Of a stretch of DNA of 64,000 nt, positions 53,265 through 62,493 are shown piece after piece. Where the stretch lies: contig NZ_QPJO01000003.1 of NCBI RefSeq assembly GCF_003337305.1, positions 1 through 64,000 of the forward strand, given 5' to 3'. The notes under the pieces are model-generated. The model was not told where the DNA came from, made no database searches, and worked only from the letters and a program-made list of their open reading frames with translations. Origin of the DNA: Winogradskyella arenosi (GTDB lineage: Bacteria; Bacteroidota; Bacteroidia; Flavobacteriales; Flavobacteriaceae). Each line of letters opens with the position of its first letter. Positions within the stretch are counted from its first letter, which is position 1. Made by a program: the position numbers and the translations under genes.

Positions 53265-53299
53265 TCCTAACCCAATTCATCAACACCAAGACCTCTAAC

Positions 53300-54082
53300 A
53301 TGAGATTATTATTTGTAACGCTTCCTATTATTTTAACGCTATTAAGTTGCAATACAAATAAGAACGACAAAGCCCTTACGGAGACGACGACAAAACCCCT
53401 CGAGGAACTTCCACTACAAAAACCGCAAATTCCCATTTCAAAAGCATTAGTTTTAGGAATGTTTAACTTTAGAACAGATTCAACTTTTACCAAGGTAGAT
53501 CCGCAGTACACTTCTAAGACTATTTACCTCAATAAGGAGGTTGATTCCGCTTTTGTGGCCATGCGAAAAGCCGCAGAACACGATGGTATTTATCTTAAGG
53601 TTATTTCGGGAACTCGAAATTTTAGTGCCCAGAAAGCCATCTGGGAACGCAAATGGAAAAAGTATGCCAATTTGGCTCCTAAAGAACGGGCTTTAAAAAT
53701 ATTAGAATACAGCTCCATGCCGGGCTCATCGCGCCACCATTGGGGTACCGATTTAGACTTAAATAATTTAACAAATTCGTATTTTAGCAGCGGAGAAGGC
53801 CTAGCCATTTACCAATGGTTAACCACTCACGCTAATGACTTTGGTTTTTATCAAGTTTATACTACTAAAAACCAAGGACGAACAGGTTATAATTTAGAAA
53901 AATGGCACTGGTCTTATCTACCTATAGCACAACCTTATTTAGAGTATTATAATGCTCATATTACGGTTAGCGATATAAAAGGATTTGAAGGCGCAGATCA
54001 GGCCCAAGCCGTAGATATTATTAACAGTTATGTTAATGGTATTTCAAAAAAAAGTAAAGATGCAACACTAACAAACTCTTAA
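53300..54082 (+). CDS. M15-family D-alanyl-D-alanine carboxypeptidase lipoprotein
   Basis: Exported lipoprotein of 260 residues with lipobox TLLSC (C17). The catalytic region has the VanY-type zinc motif S-x-H-x2-G-x2-x-D as SRHHWGTDLDLN and the second part EKWHWSYLP, which carries the catalytic His-Trp-His segment. GIYLKVISGTRNFSAQKAIW is the usual upstream motif of M15B enzymes. It probably trims peptidoglycan stem peptides in the periplasm. The neighbouring ftsK gene starts 40 bp downstream. Confidence 0.9.
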   Translation: MRLLFVTLPIILTLLSCNTNKNDKALTETTTKPLEELPLQKPQIPISKALVLGMFNFRTDSTFTKVDPQYTSKTIYLNKEVDSAFVAMRKAAEHDGIYLKVISGTRNFSAQKAIWERKWKKYANLAPKERALKILEYSSMPGSSRHHWGTDLDLNNLTNSYFSSGEGLAIYQWLTTHANDFGFYQVYTTKNQGRTGYNLEKWHWSYLPIAQPYLEYYNAHITVSDIKGFEGADQAQAVDIINSYVNGISKKSKDATLTNS

Positions 54083-54122
54083 AACCGTAAAGGTTAAGAC
54101 ACCGAAAAAAATTCGGCATAGC

Positions 54123-56579
54123 ATGGCAAAAAAAACAACGCGAAAAAAAACCAGCACAAAAGCAGCTTCAAAAAAGAAAGTCAAGGCGCCGCTTAAAATG
54201 CCGTCGTGGACACTTACCAATCAGCAAAAGCTGGTCTTGGGAAGTTTCCTTATTATATTAGGAATTCTACTTTTCATTTCTTTTCTATCCTTTGTTTTCA
54301 CAGGTAAGGAAGATCAGAGTATGCTCCAAAATTTCCCGGAGCGCAGTAACAATTATAAAAATTGGGCCAGCCAATTAGGCGCATGGGTCAGTGAACTCTT
54401 TATTACTAAAGGTTTTGGTTTGCCTTCGTTTATTTTTTCAGGTTTATGTTTCCTCTCTGGCGTTTATGTGACGATTAATTTAAGCAAGGATAAATTAAGA
54501 ACCCATTGGATTTGGGGAACCCTTATTGTTATTTGGTTATCTATCCTTTTAGGATTTTTTACGCATAAGTACGACTTTTTAGGAGGTACCATAGGCTTTG
54601 AGATGAATACTTATATGCAAGATTATATTGGTAAAGCCGGTGTGGTTCTACTCCTACTCTTCGGACTTATGGCTTATTTAGCTATTCGTTTTAAAGTCAC
54701 AGGAGAATCTATAGTTAACAGCTTTAGATCTGCAAAAAGTGCAATTAAAGATGATTTAAGTGCGGACGCCGAGGTTAAACCTGAGGCGGTTCATATAGAC
54801 AATAACCATACTAATGAAGCTGAAGACATTAAATCGGCCTTCGATATCCCAACAGAACCTGTACAACCTACAATTGATAAGGCTTCTACGCCTCCATTAG
54901 AAGAAAAAGAGCCTGAACCAGAAAAGCCGTCTACGGTAGAGGTTTTAGAAATGGAAGTGACTGAAAAACCTAAGGAGGAATCCATTGAAGAGCCTGAGTT
55001 AAAAGTTGAAGTTGAAGAATATGAAGAAGAACAATCTGAAGCCGATAATTTAGCGGATAAATTGGTGGAAGACTTCGGACAATTTGACCCAACTTTAGAG
55101 TTAGGAAAATATCAGTTTCCAACCTTAGATTTACTGAAGAAATACGACAATGAAGGTATTTCTATAGATCAAGATGAACTTGAAGAGAATAAAAACAGAA
55201 TTGTTGAAACGCTTAACAATTACAAAATTGGAATTACAAGCATTAAGGCCACCATTGGACCAACCGTAACCCTTTATGAAATTGTACCTGATGCGGGTGT
55301 TCGTATTTCTAAAATTAAAAATTTAGAAGATGACATCGCCTTATCGCTTGCCGCTTTAGGGATTCGTATTATTGCACCAATTCCTGGAAAAGGAACCATT
55401 GGTATTGAAGTGCCTAATAAGAACTCTACTATTGTATCAATGCGTTCGGTAATTGCGTCACAAAAATTTCAAAAATCCACTATGGAGTTGCCAATTGCAT
55501 TTGGTAAAACCATTAGTAATGAAACCTTTGTGGTCGATTTAGCAAAAATGCCACACATGCTAATGGCGGGTGCTACGGGTCAAGGTAAGTCTGTAGGTTT
55601 AAATGCCGTTTTAACCTCTTTACTTTATAAGAAACATCCGGCGGAAGTCAAGTTTGTTCTAGTCGATCCTAAAAAGGTAGAACTTACCCTATTTAACAAA
55701 ATAGAACGTCACTATTTGGCAAAATTACCCGATAGTGAAGATGCCATTATTACCGATAATGCTAAAGTTATAAATACTTTAAATTCGCTTTGTATTGAAA
55801 TGGATAACCGATACGAGATGCTTAAAAATGCATTTTGTAGAAATATTGCCGAATACAACACCAAATTTAAAGCCCGAAAGCTAAACCCTAATGATGGGCA
55901 CGCCTTTTTACCGTACATCGTTTTAGTGGTCGATGAGTTTGCCGATTTAATTATGACCGCGGGTAAGGAAGTAGAAACACCAATAGCAAGGTTAGCCCAA
56001 TTGGCACGTGCCATTGGGATTCACTTAATCATTGCCACGCAACGTCCTTCGGTTAACGTTATTACCGGTATTATAAAGGCTAACTTCCCAGCGCGTATTG
56101 CGTTTAGGGTTACCAGTAAAATTGACTCGAGAACCATTTTAGATGGCTCTGGGGCCGATCAGCTCATTGGTCGTGGAGACATGCTCTACACCCAAGGTAA
56201 CGAACTGATTCGTATTCAATGTGCCTTTGTAGACACGCCTGAAGTGGAAAAAATAACCGAATTTATTGGTTCACAAAAAGCATATCCAGACGCTCATTTA
56301 CTTCCAGAATACGTTGGTGAAGATGGTGGCACAAATCTTGATATAGATATTTCCGATAGAGATAAACTGTTTAGAGAAGCGGCAGAACTTATTGTCACCG
56401 CACAACAAGGATCGGCTTCCCTACTTCAGCGAAAATTAAAATTAGGCTATAACAGAGCGGGTAGAATTATTGACCAATTAGAAGCCGCAGGTATTGTTGG
56501 TAACTTTGAAGGTAGTAAAGCCCGTCAAGTTCTTGTCCCTGATTTAGTGGCGCTCGATCAATTGTTAGAAAACGAATAA
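54123..56579 (+). CDS. ftsK: FtsK/SpoIIIE DNA translocase
   Basis: Septal motor that pumps chromosome termini and couples segregation to division. The 818 residues start with a lysine-rich tail (MAKKTTRKKTSTKAASKKK), then four membrane helices (about 37-58, 95-115, 127-146, 170-190), an acidic/proline-rich linker (about 200-320), the motor with Walker A GATGQGKSVGLNAVL and Walker B YIVLVVDEFADLIM, and a C-terminal FtsK-gamma winged helix (FREAAELIVTAQQGSASLLQRKLKLGYNRAGRIIDQLE). A small CCGAA/TTCGG hairpin (54102-54116) sits just before the ATG. Confidence 0.96.
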   Translation: MAKKTTRKKTSTKAASKKKVKAPLKMPSWTLTNQQKLVLGSFLIILGILLFISFLSFVFTGKEDQSMLQNFPERSNNYKNWASQLGAWVSELFITKGFGLPSFIFSGLCFLSGVYVTINLSKDKLRTHWIWGTLIVIWLSILLGFFTHKYDFLGGTIGFEMNTYMQDYIGKAGVVLLLLFGLMAYLAIRFKVTGESIVNSFRSAKSAIKDDLSADAEVKPEAVHIDNNHTNEAEDIKSAFDIPTEPVQPTIDKASTPPLEEKEPEPEKPSTVEVLEMEVTEKPKEESIEEPELKVEVEEYEEEQSEADNLADKLVEDFGQFDPTLELGKYQFPTLDLLKKYDNEGISIDQDELEENKNRIVETLNNYKIGITSIKATIGPTVTLYEIVPDAGVRISKIKNLEDDIALSLAALGIRIIAPIPGKGTIGIEVPNKNSTIVSMRSVIASQKFQKSTMELPIAFGKTISNETFVVDLAKMPHMLMAGATGQGKSVGLNAVLTSLLYKKHPAEVKFVLVDPKKVELTLFNKIERHYLAKLPDSEDAIITDNAKVINTLNSLCIEMDNRYEMLKNAFCRNIAEYNTKFKARKLNPNDGHAFLPYIVLVVDEFADLIMTAGKEVETPIARLAQLARAIGIHLIIATQRPSVNVITGIIKANFPARIAFRVTSKIDSRTILDGSGADQLIGRGDMLYTQGNELIRIQCAFVDTPEVEKITEFIGSQKAYPDAHLLPEYVGEDGGTNLDIDISDRDKLFREAAELIVTAQQGSASLLQRKLKLGYNRAGRIIDQLEAAGIVGNFEGSKARQVLVPDLVALDQLLENE

Positions 56580-56611
56580 TAAACTTAAGATTTTAAAGAC
56601 AAACACAAAAA

Positions 56612-57253
56612 ATGAAAAAATTAATAGTTATTGCATGTATCGCTTTAGGGTTTAATGCCTTTGCTCAAAATGACGCCAAAGCAGAATTCTTACTTAACGA
56701 TGTCAGTTCAAAAATTAAAGGCTATAAAAATATCAGTTTAGATTTTAAATACGAGCTTAATAATACCAGTGAAAACATTAAACAAGAAACCCGTGGTGAT
56801 GTTGTTTTAGAAGGTGATAAATACAAATTAAACATCTTAGGCATTACCCGTATATTTAATGGTAAAACCTTATACACTATTAGTCCTGAAGATGAAGAAG
56901 TTACCGTTTCTTCAGACAACTCAGATGATGAAAGCACCATAACGCCAAGTAAAATGTTATCGTTCTATGAAGATGGCTACACCTACAAAATGGATATCAT
57001 CCAGAATGTGAAAGGCAGAAAAATTCAATATGTAAAATTAATCCCAATGGATACCAATTCTGAAATAAAGCACATTTTATTAGGAATTGACGCTACAACA
57101 AAACATATTTACAACTTAATTGAAGTTGGTAAAAATGGGACAAAAACGATTTTAACTGTTAATTCTTTTAAAACCGACCAACCCATTTCAAAAACCTTAT
57201 TTACATTTGACGAAAGTAAATACAGCGATTACTTTATCAATAAACTAGACTAA
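56612..57253 (+). CDS. lolA: LolA-like outer-membrane lipoprotein carrier
   Basis: Periplasmic carrier of 213 residues that shuttles lipoproteins between membranes. A signal peptide (MKKLIVIACIALGFNAFAQ) is followed by a half-barrel pattern of strands typical of LolA: ISLDFKYELNN, TRGDVVLEGDKYKLNI, TRIFNGKTLYTISPEDEEV. It lies 32 bp after ftsK and 21 bp before an LptF-type permease. Bacteroidetes members are divergent from E. coli LolA, so the assignment rests on the strand pattern, length and context. Confidence 0.85.
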   Translation: MKKLIVIACIALGFNAFAQNDAKAEFLLNDVSSKIKGYKNISLDFKYELNNTSENIKQETRGDVVLEGDKYKLNILGITRIFNGKTLYTISPEDEEVTVSSDNSDDESTITPSKMLSFYEDGYTYKMDIIQNVKGRKIQYVKLIPMDTNSEIKHILLGIDATTKHIYNLIEVGKNGTKTILTVNSFKTDQPISKTLFTFDESKYSDYFINKLD

Positions 57254-57274
57254 GGTTTAAAAAAATTCTATTCT

Positions 57275-59287
57275 GTGAAAATTTTAGATAGGTACATACT
57301 TATCACATTCTTAAAGACGTTTTTTAGCGTCTTTATTATATTCATGTTCATCTTTATTTTACAAGGCGTTTGGCTCTATATTGCTGAACTTGCTGGTAAA
57401 GATTTAGATGTCATGGTGACCGCAAAATTCATCTTGTACTACATGCCAAAGCTTATTCCTTTGGTTGTGCCTCTAACCGTACTGCTTTCGTCAATTATGG
57501 TCTTCGGTAATTTTGCCGAAAACTATGAGTTTGCCGCAATGAAATCTACAGGGATTTCATTGCAACGTGCCATGCGAAGTTTAAGTGTGTTTATTGTAGC
57601 ACTAGGTATAGGATGTTTCTTTTTTGCCAATAATGTAATTCCGTGGGGTGAATATAATTTCTATAACTTAAGACGAAATATCGCCAAAATGAAACCGGCC
57701 TTAGCAATTGCTGAAGGTCAGTTTAATGAAATTGGAAATATTAATATTAAAGTTGAAAAGAAGTCTGGTGATCGCGGCCAATTTTTAGAAGGTGTTGTGA
57801 TTCATGAAAAAAACAACACACGTTCAGGGAACTATAAAGTGATTATTTCTGAAAAAGGAGAACTTAAAAGTAGTCCGGACTCTAGTATTCTACAACTCGA
57901 ATTAGAAAACGGACATTATTATGAGGAAATCATCAATAAGGACGTTAGGAAAAACCAACGTAAGCCGCATGTAAAAAGTTATTTTAAAACCTATGTCACT
58001 AATGTTGATTTAGAAATTTTAAATGCTGAAGACTTAGACGAAAAAAATCATTCGGACCGCTATAACATGTTAAATGTAAGTCAACTTAACAAAGTTATTG
58101 ACACCTTAAAGCAAAAGGAAGCTAATGATTATAGAGCCTTAGCGACCACGATGTTAAACCGTAGTACCTTTTCGTCTATTAACATAAACATTGACCTTAA
58201 GGATGTAGATTCGCTACGGACTCAAGATCCAGATGCTCTACCTTTAGCAGAGACCAACTATCTAGATCTTTACAGCACCACGCAACAAGTTCAGATTATG
58301 AACTTGGCCATAAACTCTACCAATAGCGCAACACAAATTTTAAATTCTAACACTAAAAATTTAAATACAAAGCGCGTTTTTATGAATAAGCATATCATTG
58401 CATTACAAGATAAATTTGTTCTTGCATTTGCTTGTATCATTTTATTTTTCGTTGGGGCACCATTGGGTGCCTTAATCCGAAAAGGTGGACTAGGCCTACC
58501 AATGGTTATTGCTATTGTGTTGTTCTTAACCTATCATTTCTTTGGTATATTCTCTAAAAATAGTGCAGAGAAAGGAAGTTTCAGTCCTGTTATTGGCGCT
58601 TGGTTGTCTACAGCGGTTATGTTTCCATTAAGTGTTTATCTCACCACACGTGCCACTAATGATAAAGGTGTTTTTCAGTTAGGTGCGCTTTTAGTGCCCC
58701 TAAAACGTTTCTTTAATACCAAGCAAAAAATTCAGCTTTCAGAAAGTGAAACCAAAACCTATAATTTCTATTCTAAGTATTCTATTGAAGAACTTATTGA
58801 CATTATAAAAAAGCAAGACCACTTTGATTTGGATAAGAAACCTAAAGAAATTGCTTTGCGTAACTTACTAAATCGTAAAATAGCATTAGAAAGCTTACAG
58901 TCTGAAGGCCTAAGCATTCCTAAAAGTCTTATTGAAGCACGCCAATTATTAAAAGATTATAAAGACTACTCTACAACCAACTTTGTCAGTTACTGTATTG
59001 CAGTAGTTTTATTTGTGCTCTACTTTGTGTTTAAAAACAATAAGCTGCCACAACTGGCAGATGCGTCTTTAAGCTTAAGTGCAGTGGCCTTTATATTCTT
59101 TATTGTGTTTATTATTGTTAACGCTTTAATCTACACTAAATTTTATTCTAAACTGAATTTAAAAGGGAAACAGATTAATCCGTTAATCCTTGTATTAACC
59201 TTACCTATTTATCCTTTAAAATATATTATTGTTCGCAGTAGAATATCACAAGACTTCTTTCTAAGTTCGCTCCAAAATATAAAATAA
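57275..59287 (+). CDS. lptF: LptF/LptG-family permease with C-terminal extension
   Basis: LPS-export ABC permease starting at a GTG (GTG AAA ATT TTA). Residues 1-465 have the family layout: three N-terminal helices (about 10-33, 53-75, 99-118), a periplasmic domain (120-385) and three C-terminal helices (387-465, including FFVGAPLGALIRKGGLGLP). A further 205 residues follow, with a charged helical part (480-560) and about three extra hydrophobic segments (FVSYCIAVVLFVLYFVF, SLSAVAFIFFIVFIIVNALIY, INPLILVLTLPIYPLKY). The LptG-like gene at 14251-15327 has no such extension. It follows lolA by 21 bp. Confidence 0.88.
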   Translation: MKILDRYILITFLKTFFSVFIIFMFIFILQGVWLYIAELAGKDLDVMVTAKFILYYMPKLIPLVVPLTVLLSSIMVFGNFAENYEFAAMKSTGISLQRAMRSLSVFIVALGIGCFFFANNVIPWGEYNFYNLRRNIAKMKPALAIAEGQFNEIGNINIKVEKKSGDRGQFLEGVVIHEKNNTRSGNYKVIISEKGELKSSPDSSILQLELENGHYYEEIINKDVRKNQRKPHVKSYFKTYVTNVDLEILNAEDLDEKNHSDRYNMLNVSQLNKVIDTLKQKEANDYRALATTMLNRSTFSSININIDLKDVDSLRTQDPDALPLAETNYLDLYSTTQQVQIMNLAINSTNSATQILNSNTKNLNTKRVFMNKHIIALQDKFVLAFACIILFFVGAPLGALIRKGGLGLPMVIAIVLFLTYHFFGIFSKNSAEKGSFSPVIGAWLSTAVMFPLSVYLTTRATNDKGVFQLGALLVPLKRFFNTKQKIQLSESETKTYNFYSKYSIEELIDIIKKQDHFDLDKKPKEIALRNLLNRKIALESLQSEGLSIPKSLIEARQLLKDYKDYSTTNFVSYCIAVVLFVLYFVFKNNKLPQLADASLSLSAVAFIFFIVFIIVNALIYTKFYSKLNLKGKQINPLILVLTLPIYPLKYIIVRSRISQDFFLSSLQNIK

Positions 59288-59290
59288 ACG

Positions 59291-59298
59291 TATCTTTG
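59291..59298 (+). promoter_or_regulatory. -7 element upstream of ribB
   Basis: TATCTTTG, 4 bp after the lptF stop codon, with TTC (59266-59268) 22 nt upstream as a weak -33. The start point would be near 59304, 15 nt before the ATG, so ribB can be transcribed independently of the envelope genes. Confidence 0.55.
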
Positions 59299-59318
59299 CA
59301 TCGTCTAAAACAAACATT

Positions 59319-60467
59319 ATGATGACTGAAACTATAAATAAAAAATTGACTTTAAATACCATTGAAGAAGCTATTGAAGACATCAAGAAAGGTAAGGTTA
59401 TCATTGTTGTTGATGACGAAAACCGTGAAAATGAAGGCGATTTCTTAGCGGCTGCTGAAAAGGTAACTCCAGAGATGATTAATTTTATGGCTACACATGG
59501 TCGTGGATTAATCTGTACACCACTTACAGAGCACCGTTGTGAAGACTTAGAGCTTGGAACGATGGTTAGAAATAACACGGATCCTATGGAAACGGCCTTT
59601 ACGGTTTCTGTAGATTTAAGAGGTAATGGTGTAACCACCGGAATTTCTGCTGCCGATAGAGCTAAGACTATTAAAGCTTTAGTAGATCCAGAGACTAAAC
59701 CTTTTGAGTTAGGACGTCCAGGACATATCTTTCCTTTAATTGCGAAAGAAGGTGGGGTCTTAAGACGAACAGGACACACCGAAGCAGCTATAGACTTTGC
59801 ACGTTTAGCAGGATTTGAACCTGCAGGTGTAATTGTAGAAATTATGAATGAAGATGGTACAATGGCGCGTCTCCCTCAATTGATAAAGGTAGCCGAACGT
59901 TTCGATCTTAAAATAGTTTCTATTGAAGATTTAGTGGCTTACCGAATGGAGCACGATTCTTTAATTGACAAAAAAGAAGATTTTAATATTGAAACTCGCT
60001 TCGGGCAATTTAGATTAAGAGCTTACCAACAAACAACTAATGATCAGGTTCATATTGCCTTAACTAAAGGCACTTGGAAATCTGATGAACCTATATTAAC
60101 TCGTGTTAATAATACTTTAGTGAATAGCGATATTCTTGGATCACTTACCAACAATCCAGATCAGAAATTAGACGACATGTTTAATGTGATTAATAAAGAA
60201 GGTAAGGGCGCTATCATATTTATTAATCAGCAACCAGAATCTATAAACTTGCTAACACGTTTGTCTTTATTAAGAGAAAGTCAAGTGGAAGGTGAAGTGG
60301 TAAAAGCCCCAAGTTTAGGGATGGATACAAAAGATTTTGGTATCGGTGCACAAATTTTACACGATCTTAAAATCAGTAAGCTTAATCTTATATCAAACAG
60401 TCTCCAAACCAAACGTGTGGGGATGATTGGTTATGGTTTGGAGATTGTAGGTTATGTTAATTATTAA
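59319..60467 (+). CDS. ribB: 3,4-dihydroxy-2-butanone 4-phosphate synthase with degenerate GTP cyclohydrolase II domain
   Basis: Makes the four-carbon precursor of riboflavin from ribulose 5-phosphate. The N-terminal domain (about 1-210) is intact: VVDDENRENEGDF, ATHGRGLICTPL, GVTTGISAADRA, RPGHIFPLIAKEGGVLRRTGHTEAAIDF. The C-terminal half (about 215-382) has the fold pattern of RibA (DILGSL, FGIGAQILHDLKI, GYGLEIVGYV) but lacks every cysteine; the zinc region that should read C-x10-C-x-C is DILGSLTNNPDQKL and the catalytic EGRG segment is INQQPESINL. GTP cyclohydrolase activity is therefore not expected, and another ribA must exist. Two ATG codons in tandem at the start. Confidence 0.92.
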   Translation: MMTETINKKLTLNTIEEAIEDIKKGKVIIVVDDENRENEGDFLAAAEKVTPEMINFMATHGRGLICTPLTEHRCEDLELGTMVRNNTDPMETAFTVSVDLRGNGVTTGISAADRAKTIKALVDPETKPFELGRPGHIFPLIAKEGGVLRRTGHTEAAIDFARLAGFEPAGVIVEIMNEDGTMARLPQLIKVAERFDLKIVSIEDLVAYRMEHDSLIDKKEDFNIETRFGQFRLRAYQQTTNDQVHIALTKGTWKSDEPILTRVNNTLVNSDILGSLTNNPDQKLDDMFNVINKEGKGAIIFINQQPESINLLTRLSLLRESQVEGEVVKAPSLGMDTKDFGIGAQILHDLKISKLNLISNSLQTKRVGMIGYGLEIVGYVNY

Positions 60468-61657
60468 AGCGTTGCTCTAATAATTTTCGCCATTTTTTCG
60501 GCACGTTCTGCAACTTCTTCTTCTGTCCATGACAATTTAATTAAGCATGAAATATTACGCCCTATATAGGCATCAGATTGATCGAAGGTTTTGGTATCTA
60601 AATACTTTAAACCTTCTTTCACTTCTTGAGAAATTGGAAATAAAGATTTCTGTTCTTTTAAGTGGTGCCATTCTTTAATGTAATGCCAATTGTTTTGGTA
60701 ATAATTCCAACAAGCATCTACACCTCCTTCTTTAAAAGCCGCTACAACTTTTTGTACCGAATCTAAATCGGGTAAAAAGAAGTTTAAAAACGCATAGCTT
60801 TCTTCTCCTCCTTTAGGCACACGTCTAAAGCTTACTCCAGGAACTCTGGCAATCGCATTTTTTAAAACATTATAGTTTCGTTTTTGCAAGGCTATAAACT
60901 CTGGTAAACGTCTTACTTGGGCTAAACCAACCGCTGCATGTAATTCTGAAATTCTAAAATTATAGCCTAAAAACGGATGGGTTTCAGCTCCTCTATCCTG
61001 ACCTATATGATCATGACCATGGTCACTATAATGATCGGCATTAATATAAAAGTCTTTATTATTGGTCACCACTGCTCCCCCTTCTCCACAAGTTATGGTT
61101 TTTACAAAGTCGAAAGAGAAACAACCTAAGTCCGCAATACTTCCTAAAGGTTTTCCGTTATACGTCCCTCCTATGGCTTGGCAAGCATCTTCTAAAAACA
61201 CGAGATTATGCGACTTACAAATGGTTTGTAGCGCCTCCATATCGCCCATACTTCCGCACATTTGCACTACCATTACCGCTTTTGTTTTAGGCGTAATAGC
61301 GGCTTCAACAGCTTTAGGGTCTAAGGTAAGGGTATCATCAATATCCACTAAAACCGGAATTGCTCCTAACATCATAATCGCCTCAAAACTGGCCACGAAG
61401 GTAAAGGTTGGCATAATAACCTCATCTCCTGCTCCGATTCCGGCAGCGGCTAGAGCTACAGAGACTGCAGCCGTTCCGCTAGAGACCAACTGAACGTGTT
61501 TAGAGGCAAACGTTTGCGCCAATTCGGCTTCAAGTTCTTTTGCTTTCCAATGCCCTTTTCGCATTCCATCAAAACCATAACGCATTAAGACCCCATTGTC
61601 TAACACATCATTAACTTCTTTGCGTTCTAAATCACTGAATAACTCAAATCCTGGCAT
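60464..61657 (-). CDS. DegT/DnrJ/EryC1/StrS-family aminotransferase
   Basis: PLP-dependent enzyme of the fold-type I group, 397 residues. LVSSGTAAVSVALAAAGIGAGDEVIMPTFTF, FLEDACQAIGGTYNGKPLGSIADLGCFSF and the Schiff-base lysine K186 in DFVKTITCGEGGA are the family signature. Most members aminate keto sugars in nucleotide-sugar pathways, but no such genes are adjacent, so the substrate is open. The 3' ends of this gene and ribB overlap by 4 bp. A TATCTTTG -7 element lies at 61690-61697. Confidence 0.92.
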   Translation of the reverse strand: MPGFELFSDLERKEVNDVLDNGVLMRYGFDGMRKGHWKAKELEAELAQTFASKHVQLVSSGTAAVSVALAAAGIGAGDEVIMPTFTFVASFEAIMMLGAIPVLVDIDDTLTLDPKAVEAAITPKTKAVMVVQMCGSMGDMEALQTICKSHNLVFLEDACQAIGGTYNGKPLGSIADLGCFSFDFVKTITCGEGGAVVTNNKDFYINADHYSDHGHDHIGQDRGAETHPFLGYNFRISELHAAVGLAQVRRLPEFIALQKRNYNVLKNAIARVPGVSFRRVPKGGEESYAFLNFFLPDLDSVQKVVAAFKEGGVDACWNYYQNNWHYIKEWHHLKEQKSLFPISQEVKEGLKYLDTKTFDQSDAYIGRNISCLIKLSWTEEEVAERAEKMAKIIRATL

Positions 61658-61689
61658 ATTTTATTTATTTTTTTTGTTTTGTATCCTAA

Positions 61690-61697
61690 CAAAGATA
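61690..61697 (-). promoter_or_regulatory. -7 element upstream of the DegT aminotransferase
   Basis: TATCTTTG on the minus strand, start point near 61684, leader about 27 nt. No clear -33 TTG. Confidence 0.45.
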
Positions 61698-61729
61698 CCA
61701 TTTTACTGAAGTACGAGAATTAAAAACGC

Positions 61730-62359
61730 TTATAATTCTATCACTGTTTTTGAAACCGGTTGACGGACTTTTTTTAAGCCAGAAAACAGATCATCATCTG
61801 ATCTAAAACCTACAGGAAGTAACAACACAGAACGTAATCCGTGGGCTTTTAAATTTAACTTTTCATCTAAAGCTTCTGGCATAAAGCCTTCCATAGGGCA
61901 ACTGTCTATTTCCTCTACAGCACAAACCGTCATTAAATTTCCTAAGGCGATATAGGCTTGTTTTGTAGCCCAACTTATTTTCTTTTCTGCTGTCATCCCT
62001 TCAACAGTTGTTTTTAGATCTTCCTTAAAAGGATTTAAAATTGCATCGGGTGTATTTCTAATTGCCTTTACGGATTCAAAATGTGTTTCTACATCATTGG
62101 CATCAATCACATCCTGAACACAAATCACTAATAAATGAGACGCATCAACCACTTGTCGTTGCCCATAAGCCAATCCTACTAATTCTTCCCTTAAGGCTTT
62201 ATTTTCTACGACTACTAATTTCAAAATTTGTAGACCATAAGATAAGGCTGTAAGGTTAAAGGCTTGTTTTAACGTGGTAATTTGCGCCGTTGAAAGCGTT
62301 TTATGAGCATCAAATTTCTTTGTTGCGTAACGCCACTGTAATTTTTGTATAATGGACAT
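61730..62359 (-). CDS. Nitroreductase-family NAD(P)H-dependent oxidoreductase
   Basis: FMN-dependent reductase of the NfsB type, 209 residues. The N-terminal LQWRYATKKFD carries the conserved arginine and lysine that bind the FMN phosphate, LSYGLQILKLVVVEN is the next FMN-binding strand, and DSCPMEGFMPEALDEKL is the characteristic C-terminal segment. The physiological substrate is usually a quinone or nitro-aromatic but is unknown here. A TACTTTTG -7 element lies at 62376-62383. Confidence 0.9.
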   Translation of the reverse strand: MSIIQKLQWRYATKKFDAHKTLSTAQITTLKQAFNLTALSYGLQILKLVVVENKALREELVGLAYGQRQVVDASHLLVICVQDVIDANDVETHFESVKAIRNTPDAILNPFKEDLKTTVEGMTAEKKISWATKQAYIALGNLMTVCAVEEIDSCPMEGFMPEALDEKLNLKAHGLRSVLLLPVGFRSDDDLFSGLKKVRQPVSKTVIEL

Positions 62360-62375
62360 TTTCTTCTATTTTTTT

Positions 62376-62383
62376 CAAAAGTA
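62376..62383 (-). promoter_or_regulatory. -7 element upstream of the nitroreductase gene
   Basis: TACTTTTG on the minus strand, start point near 62370, leader about 11 nt. No clear -33 TTG. Confidence 0.4.
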
Positions 62384-62432
62384 AGCAATAAATATTGGAG
62401 TCTTATGCCCTAAAGCGCCCTTCTATCTTCAG

Positions 62433-62470
62433 CAAAAAAAAGCTGAAAGACCTTATTGATCTTTCAGCTT
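62433..62470 (-). terminator. Terminator of the T9SS-secreted protein gene
   Basis: AAGCTGAAAGA (62440-62450) pairs with TCTTTCAGCTT (62460-62470) around a nine-base loop. On the minus strand it runs into TTTTTTT. It lies 24 bp after the stop codon. Confidence 0.83.
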
Positions 62471-62493
62471 TCATATAACAACCTATTAGGATT

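Noticed and set aside
59261..59779. 172-codon open frame on the minus strand
   Set aside because: It is antisense to the conserved DHBP synthase domain of ribB and has no recognisable product.
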